This document shows, piece after piece, positions 1 to 4,933 of a stretch of DNA of 9,953 bases; the first letter of the stretch is position 1, and each line of letters starts with the position of its first letter. The notes under the pieces were generated by a model, which had not been told where the DNA came from, made no database searches, and saw nothing but the letters and a program-made list of their open reading frames with translations. This stretch comes from Fibrobacteraceae bacterium (GTDB lineage: Bacteria > Fibrobacterota > Fibrobacteria > Fibrobacterales > Fibrobacteraceae): positions 1 through 9,953 of the forward strand of contig JABUUT010000055.1 in the NCBI GenBank assembly GCA_021443045.1, given 5' to 3'. A program made the position numbers and the translations under genes.

Positions 1-269
1 TGAAAGCGGCTGCCACCCAAAAGGCTAATGGTAAAGCCTGCGATAATGGCCGTGTAAAGCCCCTGTTCTGGACCTACACCCGAAGCAATGGCAAAGGCAA
101 TGGCCAAAGGCAAAGCCAAAATACCCACAATAAGACCCGACATAATATCTTGGGTGAAATTTTTCTTGGAGTACCCCCGCTTAAGGGTGCGGACAAGTTC
201 CGGAGTAACAATAGATTTGATGTCAGAGAAATAATTCTGAACAGACTCTCTGGCTTTTTGAGTTGTCAT
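1..269 (-). CDS. SulP-family inorganic anion transporter, N-terminal part (cut by window edge)
   Basis: Reading the minus strand from ATG at 269-267 gives an open frame of 89 codons to the window edge. It begins MTTQKARESVQNYFSDIKSI and continues with a cytoplasmic N-terminus and the first membrane segments. The stretch with LALPLAIAFAIASGVGPEQG, then GLYTAIIAGF and LLGGSR, is the signature opening of SulP/SLC26 transporters, which are inner-membrane proteins carrying sulfate, bicarbonate or other anions, usually with a C-terminal STAS domain (outside this window). An AAGGAG-type ribosome site lies at about 280-285, 10 nt before the ATG. The gene follows the small zinc-ribbon-like gene after 119 nt, so it may have its own promoter. 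The substrate cannot be read from this fragment; sulfate is suggested only by the nearby TusA-like gene. Confidence 0.9.
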   Translation of the reverse strand, partial: MTTQKARESVQNYFSDIKSIVTPELVRTLKRGYSKKNFTQDIMSGLIVGILALPLAIAFAIASGVGPEQGLYTAIIAGFTISLLGGSRF

Positions 270-316
270 TGATTAGGCTCTCCTTCAAAAAGGCAGCCCA
301 AATTTAGAATGTTTCG

Positions 317-333
317 CCCCTTATGTTAAGGGG
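317..333. repeat. Short perfect inverted repeat in the SulP leader region
   Basis: CCCCTTA, TGT, TAAGGGG forms a 7-bp perfect stem with a 3-nt loop in the gap between the zinc-ribbon-like gene and SulP. Neither side carries a clear T-tract (the minus-strand sequence after it is CGAAACATTC), so it is not a convincing intrinsic terminator. It may be a weak terminator, an mRNA leader hairpin of SulP, or an operator. Confidence 0.4.
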
Positions 334-388
334 GATAGTAAAAAATAATTATCAACGAGCAGAGAAGCCCAAAGGCCACCTTTAAAAA

Positions 389-724
389 CTACAACAACCC
401 CTTGCGAGCACCGCGAAGCAAATTGCGAACATCTTTTTTGCTCATGGCAGGAACATCAGCATCTTGATCACGGCGGGACTTTGGGGCGCAGTCGTCGCAG
501 AGATTCTTATAGACCACGCCAAAGCTGGCAGCACCATCTGTCATATCGGCCTGGCGGGAACGGTAACGCTTCACAAGAGCTTCCTTGTGACACTTGTCAC
601 AGATGCCCGTCTTAGGGGCGTTGTCCCTCTTCGCCTTTTCTTTTTTCTTGTCTTCATCAAGGGTGGCCCAAGCCCGGGCACTGGCTGCATTTTTTGAGGC
701 GAAGGTGTTGTCAAAAAGGCTCAT
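389..724 (-). CDS. Small four-cysteine, probable zinc-ribbon protein
   Basis: This 111-residue soluble protein is not one I recognise by name. It has two CxxC pairs, C42-x2-C45 (ICDKC) and C76-x2-C79 (LCDDC), 30 residues apart, the layout of a zinc ribbon or rubredoxin-like knuckle. The flanks are highly charged: a Lys/Asp/Glu-rich segment at residues 24-38 and a basic C-terminus (LLRGARKGLL). No signal peptide or membrane segment is visible. The start is well supported by AAAGGAG at 731-737, 7 nt before the ATG. This Shine-Dalgarno lies inside the end of the upstream SGNH-like gene, whose stop is only 3 nt away, so the two are co-transcribed and probably translationally coupled. A structural zinc role, for nucleic acid or protein binding, is inference from the cysteines alone. 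Confidence 0.75.
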   Translation of the reverse strand: MSLFDNTFASKNAASARAWATLDEDKKKEKAKRDNAPKTGICDKCHKEALVKRYRSRQADMTDGAASFGVVYKNLCDDCAPKSRRDQDADVPAMSKKDVRNLLRGARKGLL

Positions 725-727
725 TTT

Positions 728-1324
728 TTACTCCTTTATATCTTTAATCTCTTTTAATATACATTCTTGAAGAAACAAAGCCAAAAGCATTGTGCAAATA
801 GCGGTGGGTTTGCCCTCCTCTGTGTAGATGCTTCGGGCAAATTTACCCCTTTCTGCCTGCTTTTCCTTAAATTTGTCGGAATGAACAGCAAAATCAAAAA
901 CTTTTACCCGATCTGGATACTTTTGTTCCAAACCACGGATGGTTTCGTTGATAAAATTGAGCTGGGAAACCGATTCTGGAAACAAATCCACAGGGAGTGT
1001 AATAAAATTAAGCTTGGATTGGGTTTTTAAGACCAATTCTTCTGCCAAAGTTTGATAAGAAAGAGCCACCTTTTGCCCATCACCCTTAACATGCTTCAAT
1101 TCCCTGAGGCCAAGCCCCACCACAATGCGTCCAGCCTTTTTACCAATAATGTCGGCAGAAGCCCTTGTGATTAGCTGGTCTATTGATTGAACTGCAGGGG
1201 CGTTGATGGAAAACTGCATGGGGCGGTTGGCCTCCCGACACAACAGAATTTCAGCGGCATGGTTGGCAGCTTCGCCCATGTCGCCAAAAAATTCATCACC
1301 TATAATTAGTATTCTGTTTTCCAC
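728..1324 (-). CDS. SGNH-hydrolase-like protein with Glu in place of the GDS serine
   Basis: This 198-residue cytoplasmic protein has no signal peptide. The fold pattern resembles the SGNH/GDSL hydrolase superfamily: an N-terminal strand RILIIGD at residues 4-10, a strand RIVVGLGLREL at 66-76 where block III (GxND) would be, FINETIRGLEQKYPDRV at 124-140 before the next strand, and VFDFAVH at 142-148 near the expected end block. The canonical GDS is GDE (G9-D10-E11), and block III lacks Asn-Asp, so ordinary serine esterase chemistry looks absent. The start is GTG (1324-1322): an in-frame stop four codons upstream (1334-1336, also the stop of the TusA-like gene) leaves little alternative, and the ribosome site is poor. 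It sits 9 nt after the TusA-like gene and 3 nt before the zinc-ribbon-like gene. The SGNH assignment is tentative; an unrelated Rossmann-like protein remains possible. Confidence 0.55.
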   Translation of the reverse strand: MENRILIIGDEFFGDMGEAANHAAEILLCREANRPMQFSINAPAVQSIDQLITRASADIIGKKAGRIVVGLGLRELKHVKGDGQKVALSYQTLAEELVLKTQSKLNFITLPVDLFPESVSQLNFINETIRGLEQKYPDRVKVFDFAVHSDKFKEKQAERGKFARSIYTEEGKPTAICTMLLALFLQECILKEIKDIKE

Positions 1325-1333
1325 TCTTATAAT

Positions 1334-1894
1334 CTATTTTTTTGGTTCTTTCTTGACCACAGAAAAAGCCCAAAATCCCTCTTTTTTTTCACGTTTTTCC
1401 ACAATATGACCATCGGCAACCAAAGCCAGCGGCACATTTTCCGACGGAGCCCCCTCGTCGAGCCAAATCTGCAATAGAAAATTTTCAGGGAGCCCCGCCA
1501 GCACAAGCCTGGAACGAACGGCATTGCCGGGGCAAGCCACCCCTCTTAAATCCAAAATTTGAGGCATATCCACCACCACCTGGGGCGGAAGATCCAAAGT
1601 TTTGGATTTTAGGCAAAAATCAACAATTTCATGGGCAAAAGCGGTGGCATTCGCACACCACCGGGCCACCTCATATTCCAAATTAGTTAAACAAACAAAC
1701 CGGGACAAAGCCTCGTTGGGCTCCAGAAGCACGCCTCTGCAACGAAAGATCCACTCCCGGCAGGCAAATGACAAAAGCCGGCATAGCGACTCTTCAAAAT
1801 GGGGGCTATTCCGATTTTCATCCACCCAACGAAAAAGAGGGGCCCGAGAATCCTGATTTTCGTCTTTTTGCTGATTTTCTTCGTTTTTTTTCAT
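1334..1894 (-). CDS. Protein with C-terminal TusA/SirA-like sulfur-carrier domain
   Basis: This 186-residue protein has two parts. Residues about 112-182 match the TusA/SirA/YeeD fold: ILDLRGVACPG at 113-123 with the family cysteine at C121, then a helix (AVRSRLVLAGL), strand LLQIWLDEGAPSENVPLALV, DGHIVEKREK and a closing strand FWAFSVVKK. TusA proteins carry a persulfide on this cysteine for tRNA thiolation, molybdenum cofactor synthesis or sulfur oxidation and reduction. The usual CPxP is CPGN here, so the second proline is missing. Residues 1-110 are an unrecognised, Cys-containing (C38, C45, C52, C68, C80, C94) helical extension; classic TusA is only about 80 residues. The ATG (1894-1892) has no clear Shine-Dalgarno and is followed by a Lys/Glu/Gln-rich start. 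It heads the leftward gene cluster and diverges from the glycosyltransferase. The fold call is fairly firm; the sulfur partner is unknown. Confidence 0.75.
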   Translation of the reverse strand: MKKNEENQQKDENQDSRAPLFRWVDENRNSPHFEESLCRLLSFACREWIFRCRGVLLEPNEALSRFVCLTNLEYEVARWCANATAFAHEIVDFCLKSKTLDLPPQVVVDMPQILDLRGVACPGNAVRSRLVLAGLPENFLLQIWLDEGAPSENVPLALVADGHIVEKREKKEGFWAFSVVKKEPKK

Positions 1895-2062
1895 TAAAAA
1901 ATCATTTTGTCAAGAGTTTACACAAATAAATAATCTAAAAAAAAATTTATAGTTGCGTAGGTTATTGTTTTTTGCGTAAAAAAAATGTGATGTATGTAGC
2001 AAACTTGGCTAATGGTTTCTATATTTGGCGCCAAGCATACAAAGTGCAAAAGGTTTTATATA
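1895..2062. promoter_or_regulatory. Divergent AT-rich intergenic control region
   Basis: These 168 bases separate the leftward TusA-like cluster from the rightward glycosyltransferase, so both promoters must lie here or just inside. The region is very AT-rich, with A- and T-runs at about 1937-1948. A heptamer TTGCGTA occurs twice in direct orientation (1953-1959 and 1972-1978), 19 bp apart, which could be a regulator site or chance. No promoter hexamer pair with good spacing stands out on either strand, so start sites are not assigned. Confidence 0.4.
2048..2053 (+). promoter_or_regulatory. Ribosome binding site that decides the glycosyltransferase start
   Basis: AAAAGG lies 9 nt before ATG at 2063. 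The upstream in-frame ATG at 2012 is preceded by AAACTTGGCTA with no purine-rich site, and the 17 residues it would add (MVSIFGAKHTKCKRFYI) do not resemble the family N-terminus. The 2063 start is therefore preferred. Confidence 0.6.
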
Positions 2063-3637
2063 ATGACACTGAGTGTAAGTGATTTTCTGTTGGACTTAAT
2101 GTTCGTGGTCTATGTAATTGCAGGCGTAGGCTTGGTTATCTATGGCTTCTCCTGTTACTACAGCATTTACCTTTTCCTCAAAAACAGCCGAAAAACTCGT
2201 CTTGGCGACCGCAAGGCCATTCTCCAGTTCTATAGAGAACACTCCATGGACGACCTTCCTGTTGTAACCACCCAACTTCCCGTATTTAATGAAGCCAACT
2301 GTGTAGAACGCCTTTTAGACGCCGTGTGTGCCATAGACTACCCCAAGAACAAGCACGAAATTCAGGTTTTGGACGACTCCACCGACGAATGCTATGAAGT
2401 TGCCAAGAAAAAAGTGGAAGAACTAGCTGCAAAAGGCTACGACATCAAGCTTATCCACCGTACCAACCGCGCCGAATTTAAGGCTGGTGCTTTGAAAGAA
2501 GCCATGGCCATTGCCAAGGGCGACTTTTTGGCCATTTTCGATGCCGACTTTGTTCCAGAAAAGGACTTCCTACTCAAGACCATTCCATACCTGGTCATGG
2601 ACGAAAACGTTGGCTTGGTTCAAGGTCGATGGGGCCACTTGAACCGCACCGAATCTGGTTTGACCTTGGCTCAATCCATTGGTATCGATGGCCACTTTGT
2701 TATTGAACAGTCAGCCCGCAGCTGGGGAAAACTATTCATGAACTTCAATGGCACCGCAGGAGTTTGGCGCAAGCAGGCTATTTATGGCGGTGGCGGCTGG
2801 GAAGGCGACACCCTCACCGAAGATATGGACCTTTCTTACCGCAGCCAGTTGTCGGGCTGGCGCATGAAGTTTGTTTTTGATGTGATTGTTCCTGCAGAAT
2901 TGCCTAACGACATTAATGCCTTCAAGGCCCAGCAGTTCCGTTGGGCCAAGGGTTCCATTCAAACGGCCATCAAAATCCTCCCCCGTGTTTTTAAAGCAAA
3001 GCTCCCCCTCCGCATTAAAATTGGCTCCCTGCTTCATATGACCCACTATTCGATCCACCCCTGCATGCTGTTTACCGCCCTTTGTGCTTGGCCTCTGCTG
3101 GCGTTCTTTGAACCAGTGGCCCATCTTCCAACCTGGGCCTACAGTGTGGGCTTTACCTTTATATTCCTAGCCGCCATTGCTCCATCTGTTCTTTATTTTG
3201 TTGCCCAGCGTTGTTCCGGCTATACCGGTTGGAAAATCCGTTTGTTGTCGCTCCCTATTCTTATGGCTCTAGGTGTCGGCATTGCTGTAAGCAATTCCCG
3301 CGCCGTTTTCTCTGCAGTTACCGGACGCAAGGGTAGCTTTGTCCGCACCCCCAAGAGCGGTGGCTCCAAGAAAAAAGCCAAGAGCCACTATGCCCAGAAG
3401 TTCCCGTGGATGGCCTTGATGGAATTGATTGTGGGCGTTTACTGCATTTTCGGTCTCTTGGAATACATTGGCGCCCAGAAGTTCATTATTGGACCATTCC
3501 TGGCTTTGTACTCCATCGGTTTTCTCTCTGTAAGCGTGCTTAGCTTTATGCACTACATTAACAACCTAAGCGAGATGCACCAATCCCGCAAGGCTGCCCG
3601 ACTGGCAGCCAAGGAAGAAGCACAGAGTGCTGCCTAG
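2063..3637 (+). CDS. Family 2 glycosyltransferase, CslA/cellulose-synthase-like polysaccharide synthase
   Basis: This 524-residue integral membrane protein polymerises a beta-linked polysaccharide from nucleotide sugar and probably extrudes it through its own membrane channel. An N-terminal membrane segment (about residues 8-39) leads into the GT-A domain: QLPVFNE at 71-77, DDSTDE with the UDP-binding aspartates at 104-105, metal-binding DAD at 160-162, FNGTAGVWR at about 229-237, the catalytic-base TED at 252-254 and acceptor-binding QQFRW at 290-294. About five membrane segments follow (roughly 328-350, 357-380, 391-411, 451-471, 474-497), with a basic loop (SGGSKKKAK) between them. FNGTAGVWR, GGW..TEDMDL and ELP..AF..QQ.RW are wordings typical of CslA-type (gluco)mannan synthases. 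No PilZ domain and no BcsB/BcsC neighbours are present. Many codons end in C (GCC, GAC, TTC, ACC), more so than in the neighbouring pilin-like genes, which may mean stronger expression. The product sugar is not determinable here. It stands alone and ends at a strong terminator. Confidence 0.92.
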   Translation: MTLSVSDFLLDLMFVVYVIAGVGLVIYGFSCYYSIYLFLKNSRKTRLGDRKAILQFYREHSMDDLPVVTTQLPVFNEANCVERLLDAVCAIDYPKNKHEIQVLDDSTDECYEVAKKKVEELAAKGYDIKLIHRTNRAEFKAGALKEAMAIAKGDFLAIFDADFVPEKDFLLKTIPYLVMDENVGLVQGRWGHLNRTESGLTLAQSIGIDGHFVIEQSARSWGKLFMNFNGTAGVWRKQAIYGGGGWEGDTLTEDMDLSYRSQLSGWRMKFVFDVIVPAELPNDINAFKAQQFRWAKGSIQTAIKILPRVFKAKLPLRIKIGSLLHMTHYSIHPCMLFTALCAWPLLAFFEPVAHLPTWAYSVGFTFIFLAAIAPSVLYFVAQRCSGYTGWKIRLLSLPILMALGVGIAVSNSRAVFSAVTGRKGSFVRTPKSGGSKKKAKSHYAQKFPWMALMELIVGVYCIFGLLEYIGAQKFIIGPFLALYSIGFLSVSVLSFMHYINNLSEMHQSRKAARLAAKEEAQSAA

Positions 3638-3858
3638 TATCGGCTAAAATTGGTATCGCAACCGACAGAGCGTATCTGTCGGTTTATTTTTTTTAAAAGA
3701 GTATCGGACTCTGTTTGGTAATGTTGTAAAAGGCTGGCAGCCCCTTCACGGTACATACCGTAACAAGTAAAGGCGGTTGCAACCACTATTCCAGAAACAG
3801 CAACCGCCACCAGCAGTTCCATAAGTGTAAAGCCTTGCTTTTGATACTTTATCGGCAA
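3634..3858 (-). CDS. Very short prepilin-like (minor pseudopilin) protein, last gene of the secretin operon
   Basis: From TTG at 3858-3856 the product is 74 residues. MPIKYQKQG is a basic leader ending in Gly, followed by FTLMELLVAVAVSGIVVA with Glu at +5, the class III signal cleaved and N-methylated by a prepilin peptidase. The helix then continues as MYREGAASLLQHYQTESDTL. The mature form would be only about 65 residues, essentially the N-terminal helix without the usual globular beta domain. An ATG at 3873 is in frame but has no ribosome site. The TTG has GGAGGG 7 nt upstream and gives the same 9-residue leader as the preceding pilin-like gene, so I prefer it. It overlaps that gene by 10 nt. 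The last 18 or so codons are encoded by the glycosyltransferase terminator and stop region, so the C-terminus may be a product of gene truncation. Role within the pseudopilus (GspH/I/J-like) is unresolved. Confidence 0.75.
   Translation of the reverse strand: MPIKYQKQGFTLMELLVAVAVSGIVVATAFTCYGMYREGAASLLQHYQTESDTLLKKINRQIRSVGCDTNFSRY
3660..3694 (+). terminator. Intrinsic terminator of the glycosyltransferase gene
   Basis: AACCGACAGA (3660-3669), a 5-nt loop GCGTA and TCTGTCGGTT (3675-3684) make a perfect 10-bp stem. After T-A it is followed by eight T (3687-3694). It lies 23 nt after the TAG of the glycosyltransferase. On the minus strand the hairpin is preceded by the A-run and followed by GCGATACC, so it should stop only rightward transcription. 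It sits wholly inside the coding frame of the convergent prepilin-like gene. Confidence 0.92.
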
Positions 3859-4127
3859 CGGACCACCCTCCATAGACGAAGATTATTTTTCTCCACTGCC
3901 ACGGGAATTAATTTATCTGTATTTTTGCAATCAGGTGGATTTTTCACCACCTTTTCCATTTCATCTATAGCCTCCATAAGACTTTGTGCCTTACCCCTCT
4001 CTATGGCCCTTACATTTTCAAAGTAATCCATGTAGGCATTAATAGCCACAACCCCTATGCCCAACAAGGCCGAAGCCACCAGAACTTCCATTAGTGAAAA
4101 CCCGTTGCAACCATTCTTTTTTGCCAT
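3849..4127 (-). CDS. Short prepilin-like (minor pseudopilin) protein
   Basis: This 92-residue protein has leader MAKKNGCNG followed by FSLMEVLVASALLGIGVVA. That is a class III prepilin signal with cleavage after G9, Phe at +1 and Glu at +5, and a hydrophobic helix that anchors it in the inner membrane until assembly. The mature protein of 83 residues continues as a charged helix (MDYFENVRAIERGKAQSLMEAIDEMEKVV) and a short strand-rich tail with C68 and C91. The helix and size are GspI/PilV-like, although family members usually exceed 110 residues. ATG at 4127 lies inside the end of the upstream PilX-like gene (37-nt overlap), with GAAGGA about 11 nt upstream, and the gene overlaps the next prepilin gene by 10 nt. 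It is expected to be a minor component at or near a pseudopilus tip; which minor subunit it replaces is not certain. Confidence 0.82.
   Translation of the reverse strand: MAKKNGCNGFSLMEVLVASALLGIGVVAINAYMDYFENVRAIERGKAQSLMEAIDEMEKVVKNPPDCKNTDKLIPVAVEKNNLRLWRVVRCR
3866..3871 (-). promoter_or_regulatory. Ribosome binding site supporting a TTG start
   Basis: GGAGGG on the minus strand, 7 nt before TTG at 3858-3856. It decides between that TTG and the ATG at 3873-3871, which overlaps the site itself and lacks its own Shine-Dalgarno. Confidence 0.5.
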
Positions 4128-4933
4128 ACCACATTTTTTCCTTCTATGAACGAGGGTAGAAGAACCAAAGACGAATCCATGGCCAAACGCCCACCACTTA
4201 AAACCAAACTGGGATACAACACATTTCTATCCCTAAATTCCGCATGTTCACCAGCCACCACCACCCCTCTAAATTTCACGTTTTCACCAATACTTACCTC
4301 ATTAACCCCAAACACCTCCAGCCAGCCAACAGGTTCACGTCCACGAATTACAACAGGCCCCAATCCATACAAACGCAAAGTGTCTAAAGGTTTGCTCAAA
4401 GTAATGGTGGTTGTTCCTTCCACATAAAAATTTAGGGAGGTAGAAACCCCATTGTGTTCCACAGTCAAGTCTCCATGGTGAATATGCTTTGCCACCATAG
4501 TATCCTGCAAATTAAAGTACCTGTGATTGCCATAGGCCCCATGAAGGGCGGGGTTTTGCAATATGTCGGCCTTTAATTTTCTCTGAATGGATTCCCCTAA
4601 TTTTACCCCTTGGCTAAAAGGGAGCGACTCATATTTTTTTCCTAGCATCACTTGTAAATTTTGATGCATCATGGGCACTTCAACCTGAATCCGTTCCCAC
4701 GGCCCCAGCATTTGTGAATTCACCTGGGGCAAGGGGCCAAAATAATCCGAAGGATACCCCTCCAAATACACCAACAAACTAGACTCCGCCCGATACAAAT
4801 CACAAATTTTTTTTCTCGACAATTCCACCTGACGGCGCAAATTCCCCTGCAAGTTCAATAAAGCCGAAAAAAGCAAGGATAGGCAGAGCACCACCGCCAG
4901 CACAATATAAAGAGCCCCTCCTTTTTTATTCAT
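4091..4933 (-). CDS. PilX/GspK-position membrane-anchored protein with beta-rich C-terminus
   Basis: This 280-residue protein begins MNKKGG followed by the hydrophobic segment ALYIVLAVVLCLSLLFSALL, very like the start of PilX and GspK minor (pseudo)pilins, which carry Gly-Gly or Gly-Ala rather than the Phe/Glu signature. A conserved-looking helical extension follows, with E50 in YRAESSLLVYLEG, the position where PilX-type proteins carry a glutamate after the long helix. Residues about 150-265 are strand-rich with repeating short hydrophobic beta steps (LTVEHNG, LNFYVEG, LRLYGLG, VVIRGREP, LEVFGV, VSIGENVKF, GVVVAGEHAEF, LVLSGG), suggesting a bactofilin-like solenoid rather than the GspK helical domain. 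The ATG overlaps the preceding gene in an ATGA arrangement (4930-4933), with AGGA 8-9 nt upstream. I infer an inner-membrane or pseudopilus-tip component; no direct family match is recalled for the C-terminal half. Confidence 0.65.
   Translation of the reverse strand: MNKKGGALYIVLAVVLCLSLLFSALLNLQGNLRRQVELSRKKICDLYRAESSLLVYLEGYPSDYFGPLPQVNSQMLGPWERIQVEVPMMHQNLQVMLGKKYESLPFSQGVKLGESIQRKLKADILQNPALHGAYGNHRYFNLQDTMVAKHIHHGDLTVEHNGVSTSLNFYVEGTTTITLSKPLDTLRLYGLGPVVIRGREPVGWLEVFGVNEVSIGENVKFRGVVVAGEHAEFRDRNVLYPSLVLSGGRLAMDSSLVLLPSFIEGKNVVWQKRMVATGFH

Noticed and set aside
371..383. AAAGG-CCA-CCTTT hairpin just after the zinc-ribbon-like gene.
   Set aside because: The stem is only 5 bp and there is no T-tract on the minus strand, so it is not supportable as a terminator.
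2012..2062. Upstream in-frame ATG extending the glycosyltransferase by 17 residues.
   Set aside because: There is no ribosome site before it, whereas the internal ATG at 2063 has AAAAGG at good spacing.
2732..3553. Two minus-strand frames (130 and 94 codons) inside the glycosyltransferase.
   Set aside because: They are antisense to a gene with complete catalytic motifs, and neither shows a recognisable domain or ribosome site.
3684..3705. A possible -1 frameshift site: T TTA AAA in the prepilin frame followed closely by the terminator hairpin.
   Set aside because: The heptamer and hairpin look right, but the -1 frame soon hits a TAG near 3646 and the other frame stops at once, so shifting would not give a longer or recognisable product. 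The hairpin is explained as the glycosyltransferase terminator.
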